NCBI GenBank assembly: GCA_903877095.1
Contig: CAIRCP010000239.1
Coordinates: forward strand, 1 to 46,928
Reading direction: 5' to 3'
DNA from: an uncultured Actinomycetes bacterium
GTDB taxonomy: Bacteria > Actinomycetota > Actinomycetes > Mycobacteriales > Mycobacteriaceae
DNA: 46,928 nt
Shown here: piece after piece, positions 20,422 through 32,044 of the stretch
Layout: every line of letters begins with the position of its first letter
Numbering within the stretch: position 1 is the first letter of the stretch
Translations under genes and position numbers: made by a program
Notes under the pieces: model-generated
What the model saw: only the letters and a program-made list of their open reading frames with translations
Databases searched by the model: none
Told to the model about the DNA's origin: nothing

Positions 20422-21908
20422 TTCTTGCCGAGCCAGCCGAACAGGAGTCCCAAAGGAAGTGTCAGCAGCATGAATCCGAGTGCGAATATGCCTCCCACGA
20501 CCAGCAGGGCCGCGGTGTTCTCGATCATTTCCTTCATCAGCAGGGCCGCCTCCGCCACGCCGATGGCCGAGGCGATCGTGGTGTTCTTGGTGAGCGCGAT
20601 GAACACCGAGCCCAACGGGATCACCACAGCCCGAAATGCCTGCGGCAGCAATACGATTCGAAGGTTCTGACCGAACGTTAACCCCAGCGAGCGGGCCGCT
20701 TCGGCCTGGCCCATCGGCACCGTGTTAACTCCTGCGCGGATCGTCTCGCAGACGAACGCCGCGGTGTAGACCGACAGTCCGAGCACCGCCAGGCGGAAGT
20801 TGCTGTCGGCGATCGACGTCGGGGATTTGGGGTCGGCCAAGGTGACTCCCAACGTCTGCGCGAGGCCGAACGAGCAGAACAGAATGATGAGCGTCAACGG
20901 GGTGTTGCGCACCACGTTGACGTAGATGGAACCCAGCCTGTTGAGGATGGGTGCCGGCGAGAGCCGCATCGCCGCCAGCGCGGTACCCAGGATCAACGCA
21001 CCGACCGCCGACAGCGCGGTCAGCTTGATCGTGGTCCAGAACGCCGTCACGATGAGCCCGCCGTACTTGCCCAGGATGTCGACGTTCTCCGTCGCCGCGC
21101 CGGTGGTGTCGGTGTCCAGCGGCGGGGGAGGTGGAGCGGCGATGCCGGCGGCCCCGAGGTTGCGGTCGAAGGCGGCCTTCCAGCTGCCGTCGCGCTGCAT
21201 CTCAACGATGGCGTCGTTGATCTTGGCGCGCATCTCGAGGTTCTCGCGCCGCAGGCCGACGCCGTAACGCTCGACCGAGAACGGCTTGCCGATGATCGTG
21301 AACGCGCCGGGGGACTGTGCGCCGAAGCCGGCCAGGATCACCTCGTCGGTGCTGACGGCGTCGATCGCCCCGTTGCGAAGCGCCTCGATGCACGCCGAGT
21401 AGGTGTCGTACTGCTGCAACTGCACACCGGGGTACTTGTCCTTAATGCGTTGCGCCGGAGTCGATCCCGACACCGAGCACAGTCGTTTGCCATTGGCCAG
21501 CGACTCCGGCCCGGTGATGTCGGTGCTGCCGGCGCGCACCATGAGGCTCTGACCGGTGTCCAGGTAGGGACCGGCGAATGACACCTTCTTCTTGCGCGCA
21601 TCGGTGATCGAGTAGGTCGCGACGATGTAGTCGACCTGGCCGTTCTGGATCAGCGTCTCGCGCTGGCCGGACGGCGCCTCCTTCCACTCGATCTCCTCCG
21701 GGCGGTATCCCAGCTTCCCGGCGACATAGGTGGCGACGTCGACGTCGAAACCGGCCATCGAACCGTCGGGTTTCTTCACCGCCAGGCCGGGCTGGTCGAA
21801 CTTGGTGCCGATGGTGACTTTCTTGTGCGAGCCGCCGCATCCGGACAGCGCCACCGCGGCGATGCCCAGCAGAGCGATCGCGAGCAGGCGCCGGAAAAGG
21901 ATCCGCAT
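20403..21908 (-). CDS. Fused solute-binding lipoprotein and permease of an amino-acid ABC transporter
   Basis: This 501-residue protein fuses two normally separate subunits. Residues 1-24 are a lipoprotein signal with lipobox LSGC (Cys24). Residues about 30-260 are a polar amino acid binding domain (TIGTKFDQPGLAVKK, VATYSITDARKKKVSFAGPY, DAVSTDEVILAGF). After a Pro-rich linker (about 265-285), the last 215 residues are a permease with WTTIKLTALSAVGALILGTA and the EAA loop VNTVPMGQAEAARSLGLTFG. It corresponds to GluB joined to GluC. It starts five bases before the ATPase gene's stop on the same strand and overlaps the second permease gene. Confidence 0.92.
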   Translation of the reverse strand: MRILFRRLLAIALLGIAAVALSGCGGSHKKVTIGTKFDQPGLAVKKPDGSMAGFDVDVATYVAGKLGYRPEEIEWKEAPSGQRETLIQNGQVDYIVATYSITDARKKKVSFAGPYLDTGQSLMVRAGSTDITGPESLANGKRLCSVSGSTPAQRIKDKYPGVQLQQYDTYSACIEALRNGAIDAVSTDEVILAGFGAQSPGAFTIIGKPFSVERYGVGLRRENLEMRAKINDAIVEMQRDGSWKAAFDRNLGAAGIAAPPPPPLDTDTTGAATENVDILGKYGGLIVTAFWTTIKLTALSAVGALILGTALAAMRLSPAPILNRLGSIYVNVVRNTPLTLIILFCSFGLAQTLGVTLADPKSPTSIADSNFRLAVLGLSVYTAAFVCETIRAGVNTVPMGQAEAARSLGLTFGQNLRIVLLPQAFRAVVIPLGSVFIALTKNTTIASAIGVAEAALLMKEMIENTAALLVVGGIFALGFMLLTLPLGLLFGWLGKKWAVVR

Positions 21909-21913
21909 AGGAG

Positions 21914-22666
<753 letters not shown>

Positions 22667-22759
22667 GCACGAGACCATACCGACGTTGTTTAGCGTTCGC
22701 TCGGTAAGGAAACAGATCCGCTGGCCCGGCCTGCTCGGCCGTCTCCGTACCATGATCTC

Positions 22760-24325
22760 GTGACTTCGCTGCTCAGCCAGGATCGGGATCTCCCCGACGG
22801 CCCACCGGTGCGGGCTCCGCGGACCTATCAGGTCCGCACCTACGGCTGCCAGATGAACGTCCACGATTCCGAGCGGCTGTCCGGTCTGCTGGAAGCCGCG
22901 GGATACCGCCGCGCCGCCGACGGCGCCGAGGCCGACGTGGTGGTGTTCAACACCTGCGCCGTACGCGAGAACGCCGACAACAAGCTCTACGGCAACCTCA
23001 GCCACCTGGCCCCGCGGAAGCAGGCTGACCCCGACATGCAGATCGCCGTGGGCGGCTGCCTGGCTCAGAAGGATCGTGACAGCGTCGTGGCCCGCGCGCC
23101 TTGGGTCGACGTGGTTTTCGGCACCCACAACATCGGCTCGCTCCCGGTGCTGCTGGAGCGGGCGCGCCACAACCGCACGGCGCAGGTCGAGATCTCCGAG
23201 GCGCTGCGGGAGTTCCCGTCAACCCTGCCCGCGTCGCGCGAATCCGCCTATGCGGCATGGGTTTCCATCTCTGTCGGCTGCAACAACACGTGCACGTTCT
23301 GTATCGTCCCCTCGCTGCGCGGCAAGGAACTGGACCGGCAGCCCGCCGACATCCTCGCCGAGGTGCGCTCGCTGGTGGACCAGGGCGTCCTGGAGGTGAC
23401 GCTGCTGGGCCAGAACGTGAATGCCTACGGGGTGTCCTTGGCTGCCGACGAGCGCTTGCGCGAGTCGCCGATAGCCCGGTTGGATACCCCGCGGGACCGC
23501 GGAGCCTTCGCCGCCCTGTTGCGCGAGTGCGGCCGCATCGAGGGCCTGGAGCGGGTGCGATTCACCTCGCCGCACCCTGCGGAGTTCACCGACGACGTCA
23601 TCGAGGCGATGGCGCAGACCCCGAACGTCTGCCCCGCCCTGCACATGCCGCTGCAGTCCGGATCCGACCGGATCCTCAAGGCGATGCGGCGCTCCTACCG
23701 GTCCGATCGGTACCTCGGAATCCTCGACCGCGTCCGAGCAGCGATGCCGCACGCGGCGATCACCACCGACATCATCGTCGGCTTCCCGGGCGAGACCGAA
23801 GACGACTTCGCCGCCACCCTCGATGTGGTGCGCCAGGCGCGCTTCGCGTCCGCGTTCACCTTCCAGTACTCCCGCAGGCCCGGTACCCCGGCCGCCGACC
23901 TCGACGGCCAGTTGCCCAAAGATGTTGTGCAGGAACGCTATATGCGGCTGATCGAACTGCAGGAGAGCATATCCCTGGAGGAGAACGCCGCCCTGGTCGG
24001 CAGCACGGTGGAGGTGCTCGTCGCCACCGGAGAGGGACGCAAGGACGCCGCGACCGCCCGAATGACCGGACGGGCCCGCGACGGACGGCTGGTGCACTTC
24101 ACCCCCGGGGGCGCCGAGGTCCGCCCCGGCGACGTGCTGACCACGACGATCACCGCCGCCGCACCGCACCATCTCGTCGCCGATGCGCCGTTGCTGTCCT
24201 ACCGGCGGACCCGCGCCGGCGATGCACATGCCGCCGGGCGCCGTCCGCGCACCGTCGGCCTGGGCCTGCCGTCGGTGGGCGCGCCGCCGGTCGGTTCCCC
24301 GACCACGACAGGATGTGACCGATGA
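22760..24325 (+). CDS. miaB: tRNA-2-methylthio-N6-dimethylallyladenosine synthase MiaB
   Basis: MiaB adds a methylthio group to i6A37 of tRNAs reading UNN codons. The 521-residue protein has an N-terminal UPF0004 domain with Cys motifs ([18 protein letters not shown]). The radical SAM cluster CxxxCxxC at Cys174, Cys178 and Cys181 follows, and then a C-terminal TRAM domain. The start is GTG 22760. MiaA, which makes the substrate modification, is encoded 3 kb downstream. The next gene overlaps by four bases (ATGA). Confidence 0.96.
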   Translation: MTSLLSQDRDLPDGPPVRAPRTYQVRTYGCQMNVHDSERLSGLLEAAGYRRAADGAEADVVVFNTCAVRENADNKLYGNLSHLAPRKQADPDMQIAVGGCLAQKDRDSVVARAPWVDVVFGTHNIGSLPVLLERARHNRTAQVEISEALREFPSTLPASRESAYAAWVSISVGCNNTCTFCIVPSLRGKELDRQPADILAEVRSLVDQGVLEVTLLGQNVNAYGVSLAADERLRESPIARLDTPRDRGAFAALLRECGRIEGLERVRFTSPHPAEFTDDVIEAMAQTPNVCPALHMPLQSGSDRILKAMRRSYRSDRYLGILDRVRAAMPHAAITTDIIVGFPGETEDDFAATLDVVRQARFASAFTFQYSRRPGTPAADLDGQLPKDVVQERYMRLIELQESISLEENAALVGSTVEVLVATGEGRKDAATARMTGRARDGRLVHFTPGGAEVRPGDVLTTTITAAAPHHLVADAPLLSYRRTRAGDAHAAGRRPRTVGLGLPSVGAPPVGSPTTTGCDR

Positions 24326-24918
24326 CCGGAGCGCCGGACGAATTCGAGGCCTACCGCGCTGATCTGGAAGCCGCCGAACGTCGGGTCGCCGGTGAGATCG
24401 ACCCCGGCGCGCGGGCTGTGGTGGTGGCGATCCTGGTCTTCGTACTGATCGTGTCGTTCATCCTGCCGCACGCCGGTGCGGCCCGGGGCGTCGACGTCCT
24501 GATGGGCGACGACGCGGCGATCAGCGCGGGCGTAGCCTTGCCGCATCGCGTGTTCTGTTGGCTGGCATTGGTTTTCGGGGTGGGCTTCTCCATGCTGGCG
24601 CTGGTCACCCGGCGTTGGACGGTGGCCTGGATAGCGCTGGCGGGCAGCGCCGTCGGCAGCGCGATCGGGCTGCTGGCGGTGTGGTCGCGTCAGACCGCGA
24701 CGGCAGGTCACCCTGGGCCGGGTATCGGGCTCGTGGTGGCGTGGATCACGATTATCCTCTTGGCATTCCACTGGGCACGGGTGGTGTGGACCCGCACGGC
24801 GGTCCAACTGGCGGCCGAGGCGCAACGGCGCAGCGAGGCCGCCGAGCGGCCGCCCAAGTCGCTGCTGGACAGCCTGGACCCGCCTGAGCGGCCCAAGCCC
24901 CGCCCCGAGGAGCTTTAG
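24322..24918 (+). CDS. Conserved membrane protein downstream of miaB (Rv2732c-like)
   Basis: This 198-residue protein has three to four hydrophobic segments, among them [34 protein letters not shown] and [18 protein letters not shown]. The N-terminal part is acidic and the C-terminal tail is polar, Pro-rich and charged. The ATG overlaps the miaB stop (ATGA). It corresponds to the gene at this position in M. tuberculosis. No function is known to me. Confidence 0.88.
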   Translation: MTGAPDEFEAYRADLEAAERRVAGEIDPGARAVVVAILVFVLIVSFILPHAGAARGVDVLMGDDAAISAGVALPHRVFCWLALVFGVGFSMLALVTRRWTVAWIALAGSAVGSAIGLLAVWSRQTATAGHPGPGIGLVVAWITIILLAFHWARVVWTRTAVQLAAEAQRRSEAAERPPKSLLDSLDPPERPKPRPEEL

Positions 24919-24979
24919 CGCCTTTTCGCGACGGCCTGCGCCGCCGCTAGCGCCTTTTCGCGACGGCCTGCGCCGCCGC
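24916..24979. repeat. Perfect tandem duplication of 32 bp at convergent gene ends
   Basis: Positions 24916-24947 and 24948-24979 are identical 32-bp copies. The first copy starts with the TAG stop of the upstream plus-strand gene. The second spans the last codons and stop (CTA at 24947-24949) of the minus-strand DUF349 gene. This looks like a local duplication during replication that set the 28-base spacing between the two stops. Confidence 0.9.
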
Positions 24980-26377
24980 GGCTGCCCACTCACGCCATTG
25001 CGCCGCGTTTGCTCGGGCCTCGGCGGCCTCCTTGTCGCGTCCCGCGGCGGTGGCCTTCTCCGCCTGGCGCTCGAACTGCTCGGCGCGGGCCCGGAACTGC
25101 TCGGCGCGCGCCTGCGCCTCGGGATCGATGCGTCCGGCGTCGGCGGCATCGCGGATCTTCTTCTCCACCAGGCGAAGCCGGCGTTCCAGCTCCGCCGAGG
25201 CATCCCGGGGCGCCTTGCCGATCGCATCCCACTTGTCGTTGATCGCGCGCAGCGCGGCCTGGGCCGTTTTGAGATTGGACGAGTCGATCTTCTCGGCCTC
25301 GGCGAGGAGCTTCTCCTTGGCCTCGCCGTTGGCCTGGAACTCGGACTCCCGTTCGGCGTTGACGGCGTTGCGAGCCGCGAAGAAACGGTCCTGGGCGGCT
25401 TTAAACCGCTGCCAGAGGGTGTCGTCGGTCTCCTTGGCGGCCCGGGCGATCGTCTTCCATTCGGTGAGCAGATCGCGGAACGCGTTCGCGGTGGCGGCCC
25501 AGTCGGTGGACGCCGAGAGTTCCTCGGCCCGCACACAGAGCCGTTCCTTGGCTTCCCGCGCGCCGGCACGTTCCCGGTCGAGTTCGGCGAAATGGGCGCC
25601 ACGCCGGCGGTTGAAGGCGTCCCGGGCTGCCGAGTAGCGCTTCCACAGCGCATCGTCGGTCTTGCGGTCCAGACCGGTGACGGTCCGCCATTCGTCGAGA
25701 ATGGCGCGCATCCGGTCACCGGCCGATTTCCACTGCGTCGCATTCGCGGCGAGATCCTCCGCCTCGGCGGCCAGCGCCTCTTTCCGTGCGGTCTGAGCTG
25801 CTCGGATTTCCTCACGACGGGCGCGCTCGGCGGCAGCCGTCTCATCGGCGTGGTCGGCGATCGCGGCCAGCCGCGCCGCCACGGCATCGACGTCACCGAG
25901 AACATTTGCGGTAGAGAGCGTTTCAGCCAGCGCGGCGGCCGCTGCCTTGATCTTGCGGGCATCCCCGGTGCCCGATGCCAGCCGGGTCTCCATCAGGGTG
26001 ACCTCGGTCGCCAGATCGTCGAATCGGCGGCCGAAGTGGGCGAACGCGGCATCGGGTTCGCCGGCCTGCCACGAGCCCACCACCCGCTCACCCGAACCGG
26101 TGATCAGGTAGACGGTTCCGTCGTCGGCGACCCTGCCGAACCGCCGCGGGTCGCTGGCCGGGACCACCGGGGCGTGCGTGGCCGCAGCAGGCGGGCGGGG
26201 GACCGGCCGGGGTGCCCCCGGTCGTGGTCCGGGCCTGGGCGGGGCGGGTGCCTCGCCGACGGAGCCGGATGCTTCGCCGACGGAGCCGGATGCCTCGCCG
26301 ACGGAGCCGGGTGCCTCGCCGACGGAGCCGGCGTCGGACTGGTCGGACTGGTCGGTCTGGGTCTCGTCGCTCGTCAT
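24947..26377 (-). CDS. DUF349 domain protein (coiled-coil, Rv2731-like)
   Basis: This 476-residue protein begins at ATG 26377 ([10 protein letters not shown]). It has an acidic N-terminus with GSVGEA repeats, then a Pro-rich stretch. Several DUF349 repeats follow, each with a W..W pattern ([52 protein letters not shown]), and a long helical tail rich in Ala, Glu and Arg. It matches the length and layout of Rv2731. The frame is open upstream to 26467 but that part is not family-like. Function is unknown. Confidence 0.9.
   Translation of the reverse strand: MTSDETQTDQSDQSDAGSVGEAPGSVGEASGSVGEASGSVGEAPAPPRPGPRPGAPRPVPRPPAAATHAPVVPASDPRRFGRVADDGTVYLITGSGERVVGSWQAGEPDAAFAHFGRRFDDLATEVTLMETRLASGTGDARKIKAAAAALAETLSTANVLGDVDAVAARLAAIADHADETAAAERARREEIRAAQTARKEALAAEAEDLAANATQWKSAGDRMRAILDEWRTVTGLDRKTDDALWKRYSAARDAFNRRRGAHFAELDRERAGAREAKERLCVRAEELSASTDWAATANAFRDLLTEWKTIARAAKETDDTLWQRFKAAQDRFFAARNAVNAERESEFQANGEAKEKLLAEAEKIDSSNLKTAQAALRAINDKWDAIGKAPRDASAELERRLRLVEKKIRDAADAGRIDPEAQARAEQFRARAEQFERQAEKATAAGRDKEAAEARANAAQWREWAAAAAQAVAKRR
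26250..26333. repeat. Four 21-bp tandem repeats in the 5' end of the DUF349 gene
   Basis: Four near-identical 21-bp units start at 26250, 26271, 26292 and 26313. They differ at only a few positions, and each encodes GSVGEAP or GSVGEAS on the minus strand. This is a coding minisatellite; copy number could vary between strains without changing the reading frame. Confidence 0.92.
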
Positions 26378-26599
26378 GGCCTCACCTACCCTCCGCGCGG
26401 TGCTACCCGCGCCCCTGCCGCGCGAAGCGGCGCCGTTGCATGATGGCCTGCGCACGCGCCCGGCCACTTCGGTATTGAACCAGTTCGCCGATCGAATGGG
26501 CGCGGGTTGGGTGGCACACGTGCCGCCCCGCCGGCGGCGGGCAGTCTGGCGACCAGCTCACCCGGGCGAATAGGCCGCGGCTGAGCGGGTGCGGCTAGC

Positions 26600-27292
26600 G
26601 TGGGCAGCGTGTTGGCGGCAATCGCACTGACCCCGGCGGCCCCGGTCCTGATCCCCGCGCTGTCCGGCGCGGCGGCCGCCGAGGTCGCCGAGCTCACCGA
26701 GGCCGCCCGCGTCGCCGCCGCGACGCTGCCCGACCGCTGGATCGCCGTCGGGGTCGGACCGGCCGATCAGATCGTCGAGCCCGATACCCGCGGCACCTTC
26801 GCCGGGTACGGCGCCGACCTGCCGGTGGCACTCTGCGATGGCGCCCCGCAGCGGATCACCGCACTGCCGCTGTGTGCGCTGATCGCGGGATGGCTTCGCC
26901 ATGAAGTCAATCCGCGTGCTCGCGTGCAGGTCCAGGTGTACGCGGCAGACCTGGACGCCGAGACCGCGGTGGCCCGCGGCCGGGACCTGCGCACGCAGAT
27001 CGACGCCGCCCCCGAGCCGGTGGGTGTCCTGGTGATCGCCGACGGCGCGAACACACTCACCCCCGCGGCGCCCGGCGGCTACGATCCCCAGTCCGAAGCG
27101 GTCCAGGCCGTCCTCGACGGCGCGCTGGCCGCCGGCGACGCCGCCGCGCTGACCCGCCTGCCCGAGGGCATCATCGGACGAGTCGCGTACCAGGTGCTCG
27201 CCGGCCTGGCTTCCCGGCCCGCCGCCGCCGCGCAACTGGCGTGCGCTGCGCCCTACGGTGTCGGCTATTTCGTCGGCACCTGGGCGCCGTGA
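26600..27292 (+). CDS. Class III extradiol dioxygenase-like protein (Rv2728c-like)
   Basis: This 230-residue protein has a LigB/class III dioxygenase-like fold. It begins [18 protein letters not shown], has [30 protein letters not shown] and the C-terminal [18 protein letters not shown]. It matches Rv2728c. It lacks clear catalytic metal-binding histidines in this reading, so activity is doubtful. The start is GTG 26600, with GTG 26609 also possible. miaA follows after ten bases. Confidence 0.82.
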   Translation: MGSVLAAIALTPAAPVLIPALSGAAAAEVAELTEAARVAAATLPDRWIAVGVGPADQIVEPDTRGTFAGYGADLPVALCDGAPQRITALPLCALIAGWLRHEVNPRARVQVQVYAADLDAETAVARGRDLRTQIDAAPEPVGVLVIADGANTLTPAAPGGYDPQSEAVQAVLDGALAAGDAAALTRLPEGIIGRVAYQVLAGLASRPAAAAQLACAAPYGVGYFVGTWAP

Positions 27293-27302
27293 GGGCGCGC
27301 CG

Positions 27303-28229
27303 GTGAGGCCGATCGCCGTCATCGGACCCACCGGGACCGGCAAGTCGCAACTTGCGCTGGAGCTCGCCGAGCGACTCGGCGGCGAGATCATCAATGCCGA
27401 CGCGATGCAGCAGTACCGCGGCATGGATATCGGTACGGCGAAAGTGCCTGTGGCACAACGCCTAGGCGTACCGCATCACCAACTCGACGTCCTGGATGTC
27501 ACCGACACCGCCACCGTCGCGCGCTATCAGCAGGCTGCGGTCGCCGACGTCGACGTGATCGCCGCGCGCGGCGCGGTGCCGGTCATCGTCGGCGGCTCGA
27601 TGCTGTATCTGCAGTCCTTGCTGGACGATTGGGCCTTCCCGGCGACCGACCCGGTGGTGCGGACCCGATGGGAGGACCGGCTCGCCCAGATCGGGGTCTC
27701 GGCGCTGCACACCGAATTGGCCCGTCGCGATCCCGCCGCCGCCGCCACCATCCTGCCCAGCGACGGCCGCCGGATCGTACGGGCGTTGGAGGTGGTCGAG
27801 TTGACCGGGCGGCCCTTCGCGGCCTCGGCTCCGAACATCGCCAAACCGCCCCGGTGGGACACCGCGATCATCGGATTGGATTGCGCCACGGCGGTTCTCG
27901 ATGAACGGCTGGCGGTCCGGACCGACACCATGTTCGAGACCGGACTGGTCGACGAGGTGCGCGATCTGCTGGGCCGCGGACTGCGTGGCGGCGTCACTGC
28001 GTCCCGCGCGCTGGGATACGCCCAGGTGCTCGACGCGATCGATGCCGGGGGTGTTCTTGCTGAGGTCGATCGCGCGCGGGAGTTGACGTTCATCGGCACC
28101 CGCCGCTACGTACGCCGGCAGCGATCCTGGTTCCGGCGCGACCACCGGATCCGGTGGCTCGACGGCGCGGCCGCGGGCCTGGCTGACGCCGCGGTGGAGC
28201 ACTGGCGCCGCGTATCCTCGGGCCTATGA
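27303..28229 (+). CDS. miaA: tRNA dimethylallyltransferase MiaA
   Basis: MiaA transfers a dimethylallyl group to A37 of tRNAs reading UNN codons. The 308-residue protein has a P-loop GPTGTGKS at residues 8-15, [15 protein letters not shown], a GGSMLY motif and the C-terminal tRNA-binding region [14 protein letters not shown]. The GTG at 27303 gives a start ([11 protein letters not shown]) like other MiaA. The frame is open farther upstream but the extension has no family support. dapF follows after 52 bases. Confidence 0.95.
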   Translation: MRPIAVIGPTGTGKSQLALELAERLGGEIINADAMQQYRGMDIGTAKVPVAQRLGVPHHQLDVLDVTDTATVARYQQAAVADVDVIAARGAVPVIVGGSMLYLQSLLDDWAFPATDPVVRTRWEDRLAQIGVSALHTELARRDPAAAATILPSDGRRIVRALEVVELTGRPFAASAPNIAKPPRWDTAIIGLDCATAVLDERLAVRTDTMFETGLVDEVRDLLGRGLRGGVTASRALGYAQVLDAIDAGGVLAEVDRARELTFIGTRRYVRRQRSWFRRDHRIRWLDGAAAGLADAAVEHWRRVSSGL

Positions 28230-28281
28230 TCCGCACCGTCGTCGAAGATGCCGGCGCAGCCGGTATCGGGGAGCGGCGCAG

Positions 28282-29151
28282 ATGATATTCGCCAAGGGGC
28301 ACGGCACCGAGAACGACTTCGTGGTGCTGCCCGATATCGGGGCGCGACTGGATCTGACGGTCCCGGTGGTGAGCGCGCTGTGCGACCGGCAGCGCGGATT
28401 GGGCGCCGACGGCGTGCTGCGCGTCATCACCGCGGGTGGTGCTGTGTCGGCCGGAGTGCTCGATCGCCTCCCCGGCGGTGTGACTGACGGCGACTGGTAC
28501 ATGGACTACCGCAATGCCGACGGTTCGGTGGCCCAGATGTGCGGCAACGGCGTACGGGTTTTCGCCCACTATCTGCGGGCCAGCGGTCTAGAGAATCGCG
28601 ATGAATTCGTGGTGGGAACGCTGGCCGGCCCGCGGCCCGTCGTCGTCCACCGGGCCGATGAGTATCGCGCCGAGGTGACGGTGGAGATGGGTAAGGCCAA
28701 CACGTTCGGCACCGGCGAGGCGACGGTCGGCGGACGGCGCGTGACGGGACTGGCGGTGGACGTCGGCAACCCACACCTGGCTTGCCTGGTTCCCGGTATG
28801 ACTGAATCTGAACTGGCGGCGCTCGACGTCGCCGCCGCGGTCGGCTTCGATCGCGCCCAGTTTCCCGACGGGGTGAACGTCGAGGTGCTCACCGCGGCCC
28901 GTGATGGGGCGGTGTCGATGCGGGTCCACGAACGCGGGGTGGGGGAGACCCGTTCGTGCGGCACGGGGACGGTGGCCGCGGCCGTCGCCGCCCTGGCCGA
29001 CCAGGATGCCGCCACCGGATCGCTACGGGTGCGGATTCCCGGCGGAGAGGTCGCCGTCGAGATCACCGAAGCGACCAGTTACCTGCGCGGACCGTCGATT
29101 CTGGTGGCCCATGGCGAGTTGGCGGAGGCCTGGTGGGCCGAGCACTGCTGA
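28282..29151 (+). CDS. dapF: Diaminopimelate epimerase DapF
   Basis: DapF converts LL- to meso-diaminopimelate for lysine and peptidoglycan. The 289-residue protein carries both catalytic cysteines, Cys87 in [10 protein letters not shown] and Cys226 in [12 protein letters not shown], and the N-terminal [12 protein letters not shown]. Start ATG 28282. It sits between miaA and hflX in the same order as M. tuberculosis. Confidence 0.97.
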   Translation: MIFAKGHGTENDFVVLPDIGARLDLTVPVVSALCDRQRGLGADGVLRVITAGGAVSAGVLDRLPGGVTDGDWYMDYRNADGSVAQMCGNGVRVFAHYLRASGLENRDEFVVGTLAGPRPVVVHRADEYRAEVTVEMGKANTFGTGEATVGGRRVTGLAVDVGNPHLACLVPGMTESELAALDVAAAVGFDRAQFPDGVNVEVLTAARDGAVSMRVHERGVGETRSCGTGTVAAAVAALADQDAATGSLRVRIPGGEVAVEITEATSYLRGPSILVAHGELAEAWWAEHC

Positions 29152-29211
29152 CCGGTCGGGGGACGATATTCAGGTGCGCGACGTTGGACGGGCGTGACAC
29201 CATCGAGGTAC

Positions 29212-30624
<1,413 letters not shown>

Positions 30625-30650
30625 ATCGGGACCCATCAGGGGATTAGGCG

Positions 30651-30668
30651 ACCAACCATCCGGTTGGT
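30651..30668. promoter_or_regulatory. Candidate TetR-type operator upstream of fadE20
   Basis: ACCAACCatccGGTTGGT is a perfect 7-bp inverted repeat with a four-base spacer, 45 bases before the fadE20 ATG. An AT-rich TTATTC stretch just downstream could be a -10 element. The symmetry and position fit a TetR-type repressor of fatty-acid or acyl-CoA catabolism. No regulator gene is in the window. Confidence 0.55.
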
Positions 30669-30713
30669 TATTCTCGGGGACAGATCTGCACCACTTCTGT
30701 CGGAGGTCATCCC

Positions 30714-31874
30714 ATGGGCAACGCCGTCAAGTACACCCGCACCCTCTTCGAGCCCGAGCACGACCTGTTCCGGGAGTCCTTCCGGGCGTTCCTGGACAAG
30801 CAGGTCAAGCCCTTCCACGACCAGTGGGAGAAGGACAAGATCGTCGACCGCGCGGTGTGGCTGGAAGCGGGCAAGCAGGGTTTCCTGGGGATGGCGGTTC
30901 CGGAGGAGTACGGCGGCGGCGGCGACCCGGACTTCCGCTACAACACGATCGTCTGTGAGGAGGTCGTCGCAGGCCGCTACAGCGGGCTGGGCTTCTCACT
31001 GCACAACGACGTCATCGCGCCCTATTTGCTACATCAGACCAACGACGAGCAGAAGGCGCGCTGGCTGCCGAAGTTCTGCACCGGCGAGATGATCACCGCC
31101 ATCGCGATGACCGAGCCAGGCACCGGCAGCGACCTCCAGGGCATCAAGACCAAGGCGGTCAGAGAAGGCGACCACTACATCCTCAACGGGTCGAAGACGT
31201 TCATCACCAACGGCATCAACGCCGACCTGGTGATCGTGGTGGCGCAGACCAACCCGGAGAAGGGCGCCCAGGGTTTCTCGCTGCTCGGCGTCGAGCGTGG
31301 GATGCCCGGCTTCGAGCGTGGCCGTCATCTGGACAAAGTGGGTCTTGACGCCCAGGACACCGCCGAATTGTCGTTCACCGACGTGAAGGTTCCGGTCGAG
31401 AACCTCATCGGCGAAGAGGGCATGGGCTTCATCTACCTCATGCAGAACCTGCCGCAGGAGCGACTGTCCATCGCGATCATGGCGGCCACCGCAATGGAAG
31501 CCGTGCTCGAGGAAACGCTGCAATACGTCAAGGAACGCAAAGCGTTCGGCAAACCGATCGGCTCCTTCCAGAACAGCCGATTCCTGCTCGCCGAATTGGC
31601 CACCGAGGCCACCGCGGTGCGCATCTTGACCGACGAATTCATCCGGCTGCATCTGGAAGACAAGCTCACCGCCGATCAGGCCGCGATGGCGAAGTGGTGG
31701 ACCACCGAAGCGCAGGTCAAGCTGGTCGATCGCTGCCTGCAGTTGCATGGTGGCTACGGATACATGCGGGAATACAACGTGGCCCGGGCCTTCCTCGATG
31801 CCCGCGTGCAGACGATATACGGTGGCACCACCGAAATCATGAAGGAAATCATCGGCCGCAGTCTGGGTGTCTGA
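30714..31874 (+). CDS. fadE20: Acyl-CoA dehydrogenase FadE20
   Basis: FadE enzymes introduce the first double bond in acyl-CoA beta-oxidation using FAD. The 386-residue protein equals M. tuberculosis FadE20 in length. It has MTEPGTGSDLQGIKT, the FAD-binding ACAD motif LQLHGGYGYMREYNVARAF and the C-terminal YGGTTEIMKEIIGRSLGV. Start ATG 30714, with an AGGTC-like RBS upstream. Its chain-length preference is not shown by the sequence. Confidence 0.95.
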   Translation: MGNAVKYTRTLFEPEHDLFRESFRAFLDKQVKPFHDQWEKDKIVDRAVWLEAGKQGFLGMAVPEEYGGGGDPDFRYNTIVCEEVVAGRYSGLGFSLHNDVIAPYLLHQTNDEQKARWLPKFCTGEMITAIAMTEPGTGSDLQGIKTKAVREGDHYILNGSKTFITNGINADLVIVVAQTNPEKGAQGFSLLGVERGMPGFERGRHLDKVGLDAQDTAELSFTDVKVPVENLIGEEGMGFIYLMQNLPQERLSIAIMAATAMEAVLEETLQYVKERKAFGKPIGSFQNSRFLLAELATEATAVRILTDEFIRLHLEDKLTADQAAMAKWWTTEAQVKLVDRCLQLHGGYGYMREYNVARAFLDARVQTIYGGTTEIMKEIIGRSLGV

Positions 31875-31910
31875 GAAGCTGAAAAAGGACACAGGCTCAT
31901 TTCGTTTGCG

Positions 31911-31941
31911 TTCGGGTTCTATCTCGATTCAGAAACCCGAA
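31911..31941 (+). terminator. Candidate hairpin after fadE20
   Basis: TTCGGGTT at 31911-31918 and AACCCGAA at 31934-31941 form an 8-bp stem with a 15-base loop, 37 bases after the fadE20 stop. There is no U-tract, which is common for mycobacterial terminators but weakens the call. Without it the gap to the LGFP gene (170 bases) shows only a short CGGCA/TGCCG repeat. Confidence 0.4.
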
Positions 31942-32044
31942 TCGGCAAATGCCGTGTGTCGTGCCACGCTTTCCCGGAAATGTGCAACCCTAAGTCTCAA
32001 GTTGCAGTCGAAGGGCATGTTGTCCGAACGCGGAAGGGCGACGC

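Noticed and set aside
26250..26333. CRISPR-like repeat array
   Set aside because: The units are directly adjacent, without spacers, and encode protein.
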